The notes beneath the pieces are model-generated. The model made no database searches. It was not told the DNA's origin and saw nothing but the letters and a program-made list of their open reading frames with translations. A DNA stretch of 64,000 nucleotides from Steroidobacter denitrificans (GTDB lineage Bacteria; Pseudomonadota; Gammaproteobacteria; Steroidobacterales; Steroidobacteraceae). The stretch's first letter is position 1, and every line of letters starts with the position of its first letter. The DNA is taken from contig NZ_CP011971.1 of NCBI RefSeq assembly GCF_001579945.1, forward strand, positions 558,001 through 622,000. Reading direction: 5' to 3'. The translations under genes were made by a program, and so were the position numbers. Shown here piece after piece: positions 34,921 to 44,684 of the stretch.

Positions 34921-36179
34921 TCGCTGGGGTCGGCGGCGAGCAGTGCGCGCGTGGTTTCGAGCAGATGCTCTTCGCCACGCTCGGCAGCATCGCGCAGGCG
35001 TTGGATGGGACCGTGCAACAGGCGATTCGTCAGTGTCGCACCCAAAAATTCCAGGACTTCCCGCGGGTCGCGTCCGGCGGCCAGCATGCGTCGCGCCTGG
35101 GCGGCGGTCTGATCGCGAATCATGTCCGCTTCATCCCGCAGCTGGCGGATGGCCGGCACGGCATGCAATGTTTTCAGTTGCAGTTCGAATTGTGCGGTTT
35201 CTGCGGCCAGCATCTGGCTGGCATCCTTGGCCGCGGCACGGCGCGATTCAAGATTCTCATTCACCACATTTTGAAGATCGTCGATTGTGAACAAGTAGAC
35301 GTCCTGGAGTTCGGCGATGGCGGAGTCGATGTCGCGTGGCACGGCGATATCGACCATGAAAATAGGTTTGCGCCGGCGCGCGCGCACGGCCGCCTTGACG
35401 GCTTCCAGCGTGATGAGGGGAGTCGGGCTGGCGGTCGAGCTGACTACGATATCAGCTTCGGGCAGGTGGGCGGCGAGGGCATCGAGGTCGATGGCCGAGC
35501 CGTTGAACTCGGCGGCCAGTGATTGGGCGCGCTCCTGGCTGCGGTTCGCAACGATCAGGCGGCGCAGGCCGTTGGCGTGCAGATGCCGAGCCACCAGTGT
35601 GATGGTTTCGCCGGCGCCGACCAGCAGCGCGGTGTGATCGGAAAAACGCTCGAACATGGTTCGCGCCAACGACACGGCGGCGGAAGCCACCGAGACGGCG
35701 TTCGCGCCGATACGGGTCTGGGTCCGTACCCGCTTGGCGACCGCAAAGGCGGTCTGCATGGCCCGATTCAGGTAGGGACCGGTCACTCCCTGGCTCAGGG
35801 CGGTACGGTAGGCGTCCTTGAGCTGGCCCAGGATCTGGGATTCACCCAGCACCAGGGAGTCCAGGCCGCAGGCCACCGAAAACAGGTGCTGCAGGGCGGC
35901 GGTGCCGCGCAGCCGGTACAGGGCGCCGCCGGTTTCCAGGTGCAGCGCGCTGAGTTCGTGCCAGCCGGCCAGCCAGTTCACCAGGATGCTGGTGTCGACG
36001 TCGGTGACGCAATACAGCTCGGTGCGATTGCAGGTGGAGACGATCAGCGACTCACGCACGCCGGGAACCGTGGTCAGCTCTTGCAAAGCTTCCGGCAGTT
36101 CCTCGCCCGCAAAGACTACTTTTTCGCGGATCTCGACGGGGGCGGTGCGGTGGTTTATTCCGATGACGACGAGTGGCAT
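34917..36179 (-). CDS. hemA: Glutamyl-tRNA reductase
   Basis: 420 residues. Motifs: [14 protein letters not shown] (about 7-20), the catalytic cysteine in [11 protein letters not shown] (about 47-57), [14 protein letters not shown] (about 117-130) and the NADPH-binding [16 protein letters not shown] (about 185-200). The C-terminal dimerisation helices are complete. It makes glutamate-1-semialdehyde, the first committed step of tetrapyrrole synthesis. It is divergent from the TPR lipoprotein gene; the gap to its likely start at 36307 is about 127 bases and must hold both promoters. Confidence 0.97.
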   Translation of the reverse strand: MPLVVIGINHRTAPVEIREKVVFAGEELPEALQELTTVPGVRESLIVSTCNRTELYCVTDVDTSILVNWLAGWHELSALHLETGGALYRLRGTAALQHLFSVACGLDSLVLGESQILGQLKDAYRTALSQGVTGPYLNRAMQTAFAVAKRVRTQTRIGANAVSVASAAVSLARTMFERFSDHTALLVGAGETITLVARHLHANGLRRLIVANRSQERAQSLAAEFNGSAIDLDALAAHLPEADIVVSSTASPTPLITLEAVKAAVRARRRKPIFMVDIAVPRDIDSAIAELQDVYLFTIDDLQNVVNENLESRRAAAKDASQMLAAETAQFELQLKTLHAVPAIRQLRDEADMIRDQTAAQARRMLAAGRDPREVLEFLGATLTNRLLHGPIQRLRDAAERGEEHLLETTRALLAADPSE

Positions 36180-36306
36180 GCCGGTGGTTGTTGCAACCGG
36201 ATCGGGATTCTCAGGGATGGGGGCTCGGATGACAAGCGACTCACGTTTCCAAGAGGCTGCGCGCCGCCCGGAAGAACGGCCTGGAGGCTGCTATAGTGCG
36301 GTGACG

Positions 36307-38004
36307 ATGATCCCAGCTCATGCTTCGACGTCAGCCGCCGCGCTGATACTTGTGATCCTATCCCTGTTGTCGGCCTGTACGCTGCCGGGGCAGCGTGGAG
36401 ACCGGCCAGCCGGATCCGATGAGGAGATGCTTCCGGCCGATCCGGACGCGCTGGTGCTGGGGGCCGAGGTGGCCTTGCAGCGTGGCCGGTATCTGGATGC
36501 CAGCCGCGCCTACGTGCGAGCGGCACTGGCGAGCGAGGATGAGACTGTCGCGGAGCAGGCAGCTCGCCTTGCGTATGAGCATGAACAATGGACGCAGGTT
36601 CTGGCAGCAGCGGATCGCTGGCTGGCGCTGAACCCGACCAACGAGGAAGCGCAGCGCTTTGCGGCCTTCGCGGCCTTGCACCTGTACCGGATCGATACCG
36701 CCGAGGAGCATCTGGGCATATTGCTGAACACGGCATTCATCAGTCCGCAGGCGGGTTTTCTGGCGCTGCTGCCGCAACTCGTCGAGGAAGCCTCACCGTC
36801 GGCAGCCACGGCCGTGTTGCAGAGGTTGGTGCCTCGTTTCGATGACATGACCGAGGCGCACTATGCGCTGGCGCAGGCGGCGATACGGTCCGATAACTAC
36901 GCGCTGGCGCGGGTGCATGCCCGCCGGGCGCGTGAACTGGGGGCCTACTGGGCGCCGGCCGGCTTGTTGCTGGCGCGGGTGCAGATGCTGCAGGGCGAGA
37001 CGGATGCAGCGCTCGCCACGGCACGGACCGTGATCGCGCAGGAGGATCTGGATGTCTATCGCCTGGAGTATGCACTGATGTTGCTGCAGGCCGGTGAGGA
37101 GACGGAGGGCCGCAGGCAGCTGCTCGCCCTGAGTGACAGCGAGACGGCGGGAGCGATGGTGGAGCGCGCCCTGGCCGATATCGATTTCCAGCTCGGCAAT
37201 CGCAGCGCGGCCGCCAGGCGTTTCGGCCATCTGGTCTCGACCGGCCGTTTCGTCTACGAATCGTTGTTTTATTTGGGTGCGCTCGCCGAGCAGCAGGACA
37301 ATCCGGAGGATGCCCTGCAGTTCTATGAGCGCGTCACCGGCGGGGATATGGCGATGGCCTCGCAAGCGCGTGCCGCGCGCCTCAAGGCGCAGCGGGAGGG
37401 GCTGGAAGCCGGTTTGGTGCATTTGCGGGAGTTTGCCGCGACCCGGCCGCAGTATCGTATCGATACCCTCGTGGCGCAGGCATCTCTCAGGGGGAGCAAT
37501 GCCGATTCTGCCGGCGCGCTGGCGTTGTTGGATACGGCTCTGCAGGACTATCCGGATTCGATCGAGCTGCGCTTTGCCCGGGTATTCCAACTGGAGAAAA
37601 CCGACAAGGTGGCCGAATCGGTGGCCGCGCTCAGGAAGATCGTGGCGGACCGGCCGGGCGATCCGACAGCCGAAAATGCGCTGGGCTATACGCTCGTGGA
37701 TCGCACCCGGGCGTACCAGGAGGGTTTCGGCCTGATCGAGCGCGCGCTGGCCCAGGCGCCCGACAATGGCGCGGTGCTGGACAGCATGGGGTGGGCCCTG
37801 CATCGCCTCGGGCGTCATGTAGAGGCGCTGAAATATCTGGAGCAGGCCAGAGGCCGTATCGATGATCCGGAACTCGATCTGCACCTGGGTGCAGTGCTGC
37901 TGGCGCTGGACCGCAAGGCGGAGGCGCGCGAAGTGTGGCGCCAGGCGAGCGAGCGATATCCCGACAACGCCGAGCTGAAGCGGCAGCTGCAAAAGCTTGA
38001 ATAG
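36307..38004 (+). CDS. TPR-repeat lipoprotein
   Basis: 565 residues from the ATG at 36307 (a GTG two codons earlier is also possible); the frame is open far upstream but antisense to hemA. A lipoprotein signal peptide ends in the lipobox LLSACTLPG, with the cysteine at about residue 25. The rest is helical TPR-like pairs, for example ALQRGRYLDASRAYVRAAL, HYALAQAAIRSDNYALARVHA and a C-terminal ENALGYTLVDRTRAYQEG...LDSMGWALHRLGRHVEALKYLEQA block. It is probably anchored to the outer membrane facing the periplasm. Orthologues often precede lolB-ispE; the function is unknown, possibly envelope assembly. Confidence 0.85.
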   Translation: MIPAHASTSAAALILVILSLLSACTLPGQRGDRPAGSDEEMLPADPDALVLGAEVALQRGRYLDASRAYVRAALASEDETVAEQAARLAYEHEQWTQVLAAADRWLALNPTNEEAQRFAAFAALHLYRIDTAEEHLGILLNTAFISPQAGFLALLPQLVEEASPSAATAVLQRLVPRFDDMTEAHYALAQAAIRSDNYALARVHARRARELGAYWAPAGLLLARVQMLQGETDAALATARTVIAQEDLDVYRLEYALMLLQAGEETEGRRQLLALSDSETAGAMVERALADIDFQLGNRSAAARRFGHLVSTGRFVYESLFYLGALAEQQDNPEDALQFYERVTGGDMAMASQARAARLKAQREGLEAGLVHLREFAATRPQYRIDTLVAQASLRGSNADSAGALALLDTALQDYPDSIELRFARVFQLEKTDKVAESVAALRKIVADRPGDPTAENALGYTLVDRTRAYQEGFGLIERALAQAPDNGAVLDSMGWALHRLGRHVEALKYLEQARGRIDDPELDLHLGAVLLALDRKAEAREVWRQASERYPDNAELKRQLQKLE

Positions 38005-38016
38005 CCCGAGGCGCTC

Positions 38017-38661
38017 ATGAACTCTCCATGCTTGCGACCGGCGGCCGATCCTGGCCGGCCGGCGGCGATGCCGGCGTGTTTCCCAGGATCGCTGCTCATG
38101 GCCCTGCTGCTGCTCGTGATGACGGGTTGCGCGGGTGTGCCGCGCTCTGCGCCATCCCTGCCGGTGGATCTTGCAAGTCTGGATCGATGGCAGGCCCACG
38201 GCAGGCTGGGTGTCTCCGGGACGCAGCGAGGCGGTTCCGGCTCGTTCGACTGGCAGCAGCAGGGTCGGCGTGCCGAGGTCCGTATTCGCGGACCTTTGGG
38301 ATTGGGCAGTGTGCATATGCAATTGCTTGGGGATGCCGCGCGGCCAAAGCTGCGGCTGGAAACCGGCGATGGCCGGGTGCTCCATTCACAGGCTGCCTGG
38401 GATGAGTTGGAAGCGCGTCTGGGCGAGGATGTGCCGGCCGGCAACCTGCGCTACTGGTTGCTGGGCCTGGCGGCGCCTGGAGAATATCGCTGGCATGATG
38501 ATGAACGCACGGGCGATGTGGTTCTGGAGCAGGATGGCTGGCGTATCGATTATCAGCGCTATTCGACCGAGGCCGGTGCCCGGGTGCCGGTAAAGATGCG
38601 TGCTTCCAACGGTCAGGCACAAGTGCGCATCGTCGTGGATCAGTGGCGGTTGGGACAATGA
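38017..38661 (+). CDS. lolB: Outer-membrane lipoprotein insertion protein
   Basis: 214 residues. Signal sequence with lipobox VMTGCAG (cysteine about residue 38); the long N-region before it is unusual and the start may be internal (ATG at residue 18 or 28). The mature part has the LolB features DRWQAHGRLGVSGTQRGGSGSFDWQQQG (key parts GRLGV and GSFDWQQ), LQLLG-like MQLLGDAARPKL, and LRYWLLGLAAPGE. LolB receives lipoproteins from LolA and inserts them into the outer membrane. It is followed, with a 4-base overlap, by ispE, a classic gammaproteobacterial order. Confidence 0.9.
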   Translation: MNSPCLRPAADPGRPAAMPACFPGSLLMALLLLVMTGCAGVPRSAPSLPVDLASLDRWQAHGRLGVSGTQRGGSGSFDWQQQGRRAEVRIRGPLGLGSVHMQLLGDAARPKLRLETGDGRVLHSQAAWDELEARLGEDVPAGNLRYWLLGLAAPGEYRWHDDERTGDVVLEQDGWRIDYQRYSTEAGARVPVKMRASNGQAQVRIVVDQWRLGQ

Positions 38662-39524
38662 ACCGGGGTGCGGCGCTGGGTCCGGATTCGCCCTGGCTGG
38701 CGCCTGCAAAACTTAATCTGTGCCTGCATATCCTCGGGCGGCGTGCGGATGGCTATCACCTGCTGCAAAGCGCCATCCAATTCATCGATCTATGCGATCG
38801 GTTGAGATTCTACCGGCGCGAGCGAGGCCGGATCGAGCGTATCGACGGACCGGCCGAGGTTCCCGCCGAGGAGGACATGGTCATCCGTGCCGCACGCCTG
38901 CTGGCCTCCCGCCATGAGGTTCCATCCGGGGTCGCCATCGCGCTCGACAAGCGTATTCCGATGCAGGCCGGCCTGGGCGGGGGCAGTTCGGATGCCGCCA
39001 CCGCGCTGCTGGCATTGAACCGACTGTGGGGGCTGGGACTGGGCCTGGAGGTGCTGGCGGAGCTGGGCTTGAGTCTCGGGGCGGATGTGCCGGTGTTCGT
39101 GCATGGGCGGGCCGCCTGGGTGGAGGGTATCGGGGAACGTCTCACGCCGGTGGATTTTCCTACCGGGGTTTATTTGCTGCTGGAACCGGGGGTGCGGGTG
39201 AGTACGGCCTCCGTGTTTCAGGATGCTGAATTGACACGTAATTCCCCCGTCACGACAATACGCGACTTTCTCTCCGGGGCGGGCCGCAACGATTGTCTCG
39301 CCACGGTGTGCAGACGCTATCCAGAGATCGCTGAAGCGCTTGATTTTATTGATAAATTCGGAAATGCAAGGCTGACCGGAACAGGTGCTTGCGTGTTTGC
39401 GGCCATGCCTGATGAGCGCGCGGCGCGCGGCGCACTGGCACAATTGCCGCCACGCTGGCGCGGCCATGTCGTACATGGATTGAACCGCTCGCCGGCATGG
39501 GATCATCCTGCACTCGATCGCTGA
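38658..39524 (+). CDS. ispE: 4-diphosphocytidyl-2-C-methyl-D-erythritol kinase
   Basis: 288 residues from the ATG at 38658, which overlaps the lolB stop. GHMP-kinase motifs: APAKLNLCLHILGRRADGYH (key part PAKLNLCLHI, about 16-25), the ATP loop MQAGLGGGSSDAATAL (about 98-113), and a C-terminal LTGTGACVFA (about 245-254). It phosphorylates CDP-methylerythritol in the MEP isoprenoid pathway. The gene ends 6 bases before the tRNA-Gln gene. Confidence 0.95.
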   Translation: MNRGAALGPDSPWLAPAKLNLCLHILGRRADGYHLLQSAIQFIDLCDRLRFYRRERGRIERIDGPAEVPAEEDMVIRAARLLASRHEVPSGVAIALDKRIPMQAGLGGGSSDAATALLALNRLWGLGLGLEVLAELGLSLGADVPVFVHGRAAWVEGIGERLTPVDFPTGVYLLLEPGVRVSTASVFQDAELTRNSPVTTIRDFLSGAGRNDCLATVCRRYPEIAEALDFIDKFGNARLTGTGACVFAAMPDERAARGALAQLPPRWRGHVVHGLNRSPAWDHPALDR

Positions 39525-39530
39525 AGAAGT

Positions 39531-39605
39531 TGGGGCGTAGCCAAGCGGTAAGGCAGCGGGTTTTGATCCCGCCATCCGGAGGTTCGAATCCTCCCGCCCC
39601 AGCCA
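39531..39605 (+). tRNA. tRNA-Gln (anticodon UUG)
   Basis: Cloverleaf: acceptor TGGGGCG/CGCCCCA, anticodon stem GCGGG/CCCGC around loop TTTTGAT (anticodon TTG), T-arm GGAGG-TTCGAAT-CCTCC and encoded CCA at the 3' end. It lies between ispE and prs, its normal neighbourhood in many gammaproteobacteria. Confidence 0.96.
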
Positions 39606-39624
39606 TTCCTATGTGGGAGCCTTG

Positions 39625-40578
39625 ATGGATCGTTCAACGATGGCGGTATTCGCGGGCAGTGCCAATCGGCAGCTCGCCCACGATATCGCCCGCCATATGA
39701 TGGTGCCGCTGGGCCGCGCGTCCGTCGGCCGCTTCAGCGATGGCGAGACGACGGTCGAGCTGCTGGAGAATGTCCGCGGCCGCGATATTTTCATCGTCCA
39801 GCCGACCTCGCCGCCGGCAAACGAACATGTGATGGAACTGCTGGTGATGGTCGATGCCTGCCGGCGGGCTTCCGCGGCGCGCATCACCGCCGTCGTGCCC
39901 TACTTCGGCTATGCTCGTCAGGATCGGCGGCCGCGCGCCACGCGAGTGCCGATCACCGCCAAGCTGGTCGCGAACATGATCGCGAGTGCCGGTGTCGATC
40001 GTGTGCTGACCGTCGATCTGCATGCCGATCAGATCCAGGGCTTCTTCGATATCCCGGTGGACAATGTATATGCCTCGCCGGTGTTGTTGGGCGACGTCTG
40101 GCGGCGCAAGTATGACAATCTCATGGTGGTCTCGCCGGATGTGGGCGGAGTGGTGCGCGCCCGGGCCTTGGCGAAACGTCTGGACGATGCGGAACTGGCG
40201 ATCATCGATAAACGCCGTCCGCGCGCCAATGAATCGGAGGTAATGAACATTATCGGCGAGGTGGCCGGCAAGACCTGCGTGCTGGTCGATGACCTGGTCG
40301 ATACCGCCGGCACTTTGTGCCATGCGGCGCAGGCGCTCAAGAAGGCGGGAGCGCAAAAAGTGTACGCCTATATCACGCATGCGGTGTTGTCGGGACCGGC
40401 GATCGAGCGGATTACGAAGTCCGATCTCGATGAACTGGTCGTGACGGATACGATTCCGCTGTCGGAGGCCGCCAGGCAATGCACGAAGATTCGCCAGCTC
40501 AGCGTGGCTGGACTGTTGGCGGAAACGATGCGGCGCATCCGCGACGAGGAGAGCGTCAGCTCGCTTTATATCGATTAA
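39625..40578 (+). CDS. prs: Ribose-phosphate pyrophosphokinase
   Basis: 317 residues from the ATG at 39625, which follows TGGGAGCC; an upstream GTG at 39613 is possible. Family motifs: [10 protein letters not shown] (about 37-46), [10 protein letters not shown] (about 97-106, with the ATP-binding loop), [12 protein letters not shown] (about 130-141) and the PRPP-binding [13 protein letters not shown] (about 219-231). It makes PRPP from ribose 5-phosphate and ATP for nucleotide, histidine and tryptophan synthesis. Confidence 0.97.
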   Translation: MDRSTMAVFAGSANRQLAHDIARHMMVPLGRASVGRFSDGETTVELLENVRGRDIFIVQPTSPPANEHVMELLVMVDACRRASAARITAVVPYFGYARQDRRPRATRVPITAKLVANMIASAGVDRVLTVDLHADQIQGFFDIPVDNVYASPVLLGDVWRRKYDNLMVVSPDVGGVVRARALAKRLDDAELAIIDKRRPRANESEVMNIIGEVAGKTCVLVDDLVDTAGTLCHAAQALKKAGAQKVYAYITHAVLSGPAIERITKSDLDELVVTDTIPLSEAARQCTKIRQLSVAGLLAETMRRIRDEESVSSLYID

Positions 40579-40585
40579 TGATGCG

Positions 40586-40610
40586 CCTGGTGAAGCGACG
40601 CTTCGCCAGG
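40586..40610 (+). terminator. Hairpin after prs
   Basis: CCTGGTGAAGC and GCTTCGCCAGG form an 11-bp stem with one G-U pair and a 3-base loop, 7 bases after the prs stop. No T-run follows, so it may attenuate rather than terminate read-through into rplY. Confidence 0.5.
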
Positions 40611-40617
40611 AGGCGGG

Positions 40618-40673
40618 GCGATAGAGGCTGAGCGATAGAGCTTGGGCGATACGGCCCGGGCGATGCCGCGATG
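40618..40673. repeat. Four-copy 14-bp tandem repeat upstream of rplY
   Basis: Units start with GCGAT at 40618, 40632, 40646 and 40660, exactly 14 bases apart; the remaining positions are partly conserved. It lies in the prs-rplY spacer. Confidence 0.65.
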
Positions 40674-40756
40674 ACGATACAACGATTGATGGGTGCGCCG
40701 CCTGCCTTTGGTCGCGAAGCAGGCGTCGCGTATTGTTCCTTTGTTTGGAGTCCGAC

Positions 40757-41431
40757 ATGAAAACTTCTTTTGAACTCGTCGCCGATCCGCGCGAGGTGCA
40801 GGGGAAAGGTGCGAGCCGCCGCCTGCGTCGAGCCGGAAAGGTTCCGGCGATCCTGTATGGCGGCGGTGCGGAGCCGGTGCAGCTGGTTCTGGACCAGCAG
40901 AACTTGTTGACCATGACCGCCAATGAGCGGTTCTTTTCCACCATCCTGTCCGTGAAAAGCGGCGGCAAGGTGCAGCCAGCGATCCTCAAGGATTTGCAGC
41001 GTCATCCGGCAAAGAACCAGATCCTGCACATGGATCTGCTGCGTGTGCTGGAAGATGAGAAGATCCGTATGATGGTGCCGTTGCACTTTGTCGGTGCCGC
41101 AGGTTCCCCGGGCGTCAAGACGCAGGGCGGTTCGGTGTCGCATCTGCTCAACGAGGCGGAGGTCAGCTGCCTGCCGAAGGATCTGCCGGAATCGCTGGTG
41201 GTGGATCTGTCCGAGATGGAAATCAACCAGATGAAGCGCCTGTCGGATATTCCGCTGCCGGAAGGTGTGGAACTGACGGCGCTGACCCACGGCCGCGACG
41301 AAGCGATCGTCTCCATGCATCGTCCACGCGCCGAGGAGGCGGAAGCGCCTGCCGCGGCGGCGGCGGCTGGCGGCGATGCGAAAAAGGACGAGGCTGCGGC
41401 GGGCGCCAAGAAGGACGCCGGCAAGAAGTAA
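40757..41431 (+). CDS. rplY: 50S ribosomal protein L25, CTC form
   Basis: 224 residues from the ATG at 40757, preceded by TTTGGAGTCC. The N-terminal L25 domain (1-95) contains GKGASRRLRRAGKVPAILYGG (key parts GASRRLRR and PAILYGG) for 5S rRNA binding. The C-terminal TL5/CTC domain (about 100-190) is followed by a low-complexity alanine/lysine tail (AAAAAGGDAKKDEAAAGAKK). The long CTC form is common outside enterics and is linked to general stress. The rplY-pth-ychF order is conserved. Confidence 0.95.
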   Translation: MKTSFELVADPREVQGKGASRRLRRAGKVPAILYGGGAEPVQLVLDQQNLLTMTANERFFSTILSVKSGGKVQPAILKDLQRHPAKNQILHMDLLRVLEDEKIRMMVPLHFVGAAGSPGVKTQGGSVSHLLNEAEVSCLPKDLPESLVVDLSEMEINQMKRLSDIPLPEGVELTALTHGRDEAIVSMHRPRAEEAEAPAAAAAAGGDAKKDEAAAGAKKDAGKK

Positions 41432-41437
41432 GGCTGG

Positions 41438-41470
41438 CGGCCCTCCGGCGGCTTCAGCGCCGGAGGGCCG
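41438..41470 (+). terminator. Strong hairpin between rplY and pth
   Basis: Perfect 13-bp GC-rich stem CGGCCCTCCGGCG/CGCCGGAGGGCCG with a 7-base loop, starting 6 bases after the rplY stop. No T-run, but stem strength and position fit a transcription stop. Confidence 0.7.
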
Positions 41471-41593
41471 CTCGTCGTTGCGCTGTCTCGCGGGGTCCGC
41501 CATGGACTTCCTCAAAAGCATCTCCGCGTTCGCGACGAATGCGCTGGCGGCACGGCGTGAGGATTCCGACCGCCGTTGCCATGGATATCCCTC

Positions 41594-42175
41594 ATGCCTG
41601 GCACTGCCTTGAAAATCATCGTCGGGCTCGGCAATCCCGGTCCCGAGTATTTGCTGACGCGCCATAACGCAGGTTTCTGGTTCGTCGATGCGCTGGCGGC
41701 CCGCCTCGGTGGTCATTTTCGCGGGCAAGGAAAGTTTCACGGCGATATTTGCCGGACAACGATCGCAGCCGGGGAAATCACGCTGCTCAAGCCCATGATC
41801 TACATGAATCGCTGCGGCTTGGCAGTGAGGGCCTTGTCCGATTACTTGCAAGTTCCACCTGAGGAAATCCTGATCGTCCATGACGAGCTGGATCTGCCGC
41901 CCGGCGAGGCGCGCTTCAAGTTCGCCGGCGGCGCCGGCGGCCATAACGGGCTGCGCGATGCGATCAGTCATATCGGCACCGGCTTCTGGCGCCTGCGCCT
42001 GGGCGTCGGTCATCCCGGCGAGCGCTCGGAAGTAATCGATTATGTATTGCGCCGCGCGCCGAAAGCGGAAGAGGACGTCATCCTGGATACGGTGCAGCGG
42101 GCCCTGGATGCGCTGGAGACGTTTCTGGAACAGGGATCCGAGCGCGCCATGAACGATCTGCACAGGAAGAAATAA
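41594..42175 (+). CDS. pth: Peptidyl-tRNA hydrolase
   Basis: 193 residues from the ATG at 41594 ([19 protein letters not shown]). The catalytic histidine is in [12 protein letters not shown] (about residue 23), the conserved [10 protein letters not shown] replaces the usual MNxSG, and the catalytic aspartate lies in [10 protein letters not shown] (about 96). [14 protein letters not shown] (about 115-128) completes the site. It recycles peptidyl-tRNAs released from stalled ribosomes. The stop overlaps the ychF ATG by one base. The Cys in MNRCG is a small departure from the common MNxSG. Confidence 0.96.
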   Translation: MPGTALKIIVGLGNPGPEYLLTRHNAGFWFVDALAARLGGHFRGQGKFHGDICRTTIAAGEITLLKPMIYMNRCGLAVRALSDYLQVPPEEILIVHDELDLPPGEARFKFAGGAGGHNGLRDAISHIGTGFWRLRLGVGHPGERSEVIDYVLRRAPKAEEDVILDTVQRALDALETFLEQGSERAMNDLHRKK

Positions 42176-43266
42176 TGGCCATCAAATGCGGTATCGTCGG
42201 CCTGCCCAATGTCGGCAAGTCGACGCTCTTCAATGCGCTCACGCGGGCGCAGATCGCCGCGGAGAATTATCCGTTCTGCACGATCGATCCGAACGTCGGC
42301 GTGGTGCCGGTGCCCGATCCACGTCTGGATTCTCTGGCGAGCATCGTCAAACCTGAACGTATCCTGCCGGCCACGGTGGAGTTCGTGGATATCGCCGGAC
42401 TGGTGGCCGGGGCGTCCAAGGGAGAGGGGCTGGGCAACAAGTTCCTGTCCCACATCCGGGAAACCGATGCGATTGCACATGTCGTACGTTGTTTCGAGGA
42501 TGACGATGTGGTGCACGTGGCTGGACGCATCAAGCCTCTGGACGATATCGCGGTCATCGACACCGAGCTGGCGCTGGCCGATTTGGACACGATCGAGCGG
42601 GGGCTGCTGCGCGCGGAGAAGGCCTCCAAGGCGGGTGACAAGGATGCGATCCGTCTGCGCGATTTGCTCAAGGGCCTGCGCGATCACCTGGACGCGGGCC
42701 GGCCGGCACGTTCGCTGCGCCTGGATGCCGACGAACGCCGGCTGTTGCATGATCTGCATCTGATCACGCTCAAGCCCCTCATGTACGTGGCGAACGTGGC
42801 GGAAAACGGCTTCGAGAACAACCCGCATCTGGACGCGGTCAGGGTGCTGGCAGCCGACGAAGGCGCCGAAGTGGTGGCGGTGTGCGCCGCAATCGAGGCG
42901 GAGATCGCGCAGCTGGAAGAGGCCGACCGCGCTGATTTTCTCAATGATCTCGGCCTGGAGGAGCCGGGTCTGAATCGGGTCATTCGCGCCGGCTATGCCT
43001 TGCTGGGGCTGCAGACCTATTTCACCGCCGGGGTGAAGGAGGTGCGTGCCTGGACCGTGCGGGTGGGCGCGACGGCGCCGCAGGCCGCCGCCGTCATTCA
43101 TACGGATTTCGAGAAGGGATTCATTCGCGCCGAGGTCATCGCCTATGAGGATTTCCTGCGTTACAAGGGCGAGCAGGGGGCGAAGGAGGCTGGACGGATG
43201 CGCCTGGAAGGCAAGGAGTACGTCGTCCAGGAGGGGGACGTGATGCACTTTCGGTTCAACGTGTGA
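42175..43266 (+). CDS. ychF: Redox-responsive P-loop ATPase YchF
   Basis: 363 residues. The P-loop is GLPNVGKST (about 8-16); the usual GTPase NKxD is replaced by the YchF-type NVAE in [15 protein letters not shown] (about 204-210), giving ATP specificity. [20 protein letters not shown] and the C-terminal TGS domain (about 278-361) with [14 protein letters not shown] are complete. It is a universally conserved ribosome-associated regulator of stress responses. A strong terminator follows at 43328-43352, marking the end of the conserved core block. Confidence 0.97.
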   Translation: MAIKCGIVGLPNVGKSTLFNALTRAQIAAENYPFCTIDPNVGVVPVPDPRLDSLASIVKPERILPATVEFVDIAGLVAGASKGEGLGNKFLSHIRETDAIAHVVRCFEDDDVVHVAGRIKPLDDIAVIDTELALADLDTIERGLLRAEKASKAGDKDAIRLRDLLKGLRDHLDAGRPARSLRLDADERRLLHDLHLITLKPLMYVANVAENGFENNPHLDAVRVLAADEGAEVVAVCAAIEAEIAQLEEADRADFLNDLGLEEPGLNRVIRAGYALLGLQTYFTAGVKEVRAWTVRVGATAPQAAAVIHTDFEKGFIRAEVIAYEDFLRYKGEQGAKEAGRMRLEGKEYVVQEGDVMHFRFNV

Positions 43267-43327
43267 CCCTAGAGAGCCATTTCTCAGCATTTCACAAGAT
43301 TGCTTAGAACCCAGAAAGCAGCGCTAG

Positions 43328-43352
43328 AACCCCGGAAATTCCGGGGTTTTTC
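43328..43352 (+). terminator. Intrinsic terminator after ychF
   Basis: AACCCCGGA-AAT-TCCGGGGTT followed directly by TTTTCGTTTC: a 9-bp stem, 3-base loop and T-run. It is the clearest intrinsic terminator in the window. The mobile island begins just downstream. Confidence 0.9.
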
Positions 43353-43487
43353 GTTTCCATGGATTGCATGGGATTGCTCGGCCTTGCTCGCGTAAAGTGA
43401 CTACGCTGGTGTATACGAAGATTGGACGGGGCGATAGAAGGTGTATATGATCCTCCTGTCGTTCCTCATTGCCGATCTCGTGACACC

Positions 43488-44684
43488 GTGCTTACAGATG
43501 CCCACTGCCGTGCTGCCAAACCGAAGGAGCAGCTCTACCGCCTGAATGACCTTCGCGGCCTTTACCTCGAAGTGAAGCCCAATGGGGTCAAGGCTTGGCG
43601 CTACCGCTTCAAGCTGGGCGGTAAGGGGTCGTGGTTTGCGCTGGGCGACTACCCCACCGTCAGCCTTGCCGAAGCGCGGGACAAGTGCGAGGAAGCGCGG
43701 AAGCTGGTCAAGCAAGGCATCAACCCCGTCCAGCATCGGCAGCTTGAGCGCCTCAAGCGCGAACAGGATTCCGCCAATACCTTCGAGACCGTCGCCAAAG
43801 AGTGGCTGGCTCTGCGGGACTGGGAGGACATCACCAAGAAACGCCGCCTGGACATGCTGGAGCGGGTGGTCTTCCCCAGCATCGGCAAGCTCCCGGTGCG
43901 CGACATCACCCCGGCGCACGTTCTCGACATCCTCACCAAGACCGTGAAGCGCGGTGCGCCGACCGTCGCCGCCGAAGCGAAACGCACCATGTCCGGCATC
44001 TTCGAACTGGCGGTCGCCACCTTGCGGGCAGACAACGATCCCGTCTGGCCCGTCCGCAAGGCGTTGCCCGCCAACAAGACGCAACACAAGACGGCGCTGA
44101 CCACTGCGCAGATCGGCAAGCTGCTCAACGACTTCGACAACCACCGCTGCGGCTATCAGGTCAATTTCTGCATACAGTTGATGTGGTGGACACTGGCGCG
44201 TCCCAGCGAAGCGGCAGAAGCGGAATGGGCTGAATTCGATCTCGATGCCGCGCTTTGGACGATCCCAGCCCGGCGCATGAAAGCCCGCCGCGAGCATGTG
44301 GTGCCGCTGCCAACGCAGGCCATAGAGATGTTGCGTCGCCTGCACGCCATCAGCGGCGACCGGACGCACATCTTCCCCGGCAGGGATGACCGCAACAGGC
44401 CGATGTCGGTACATTCGATCCGGCAGGCGCTCAAGGTACTGGGCTGGAGTGGCACCTACAGCCCGCATGGCACCAGAACCACGGGCAGCACCCGGCTGAA
44501 CGAAATGGGCTATCGCCCGGATGCCATTGAAGCGCAGCTTGCCCACGCGGAACCCAACTCGGTGCGCCGCACCTACAACCATGCCACCTACCTCGAAGAG
44601 CGGCGGGGCATGATGCAGGCGTGGGCGGACAAGCTCGAAATCTGGAAGCGGGAGAGCACAGGTGAAGTCAGTAGAACACAGTGA
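43488..44684 (+). CDS. P4-type tyrosine integrase
   Basis: 398 residues from the GTG at 43488 (LTDAHCRAAKPKEQLYRLND). The N-terminal DUF4102 arm-binding domain (1-85) contains LYLEVKPNGVKAWRYRFKLGGK and LGDYPTVSLAEAR. The core-binding domain is about 100-190 and the catalytic domain about 200-385, with the first Arg in WTLARPSEAAEAEW (about 240), the HGTR box (about 326-329), a His in QLAHAEPN (about 353) and the Tyr nucleophile in RRTYNHATY (about 362). It would integrate and excise the island to its right. No tRNA lies at its left side, and no matching right attachment repeat was found. Confidence 0.92.
   Translation: MLTDAHCRAAKPKEQLYRLNDLRGLYLEVKPNGVKAWRYRFKLGGKGSWFALGDYPTVSLAEARDKCEEARKLVKQGINPVQHRQLERLKREQDSANTFETVAKEWLALRDWEDITKKRRLDMLERVVFPSIGKLPVRDITPAHVLDILTKTVKRGAPTVAAEAKRTMSGIFELAVATLRADNDPVWPVRKALPANKTQHKTALTTAQIGKLLNDFDNHRCGYQVNFCIQLMWWTLARPSEAAEAEWAEFDLDAALWTIPARRMKARREHVVPLPTQAIEMLRRLHAISGDRTHIFPGRDDRNRPMSVHSIRQALKVLGWSGTYSPHGTRTTGSTRLNEMGYRPDAIEAQLAHAEPNSVRRTYNHATYLEERRGMMQAWADKLEIWKRESTGEVSRTQ

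Noticed and set aside
35818-36306. Long N-terminal extension of the TPR lipoprotein
   Set aside because: The extension is antisense to hemA; the lipoprotein signal peptide starts at 36307.
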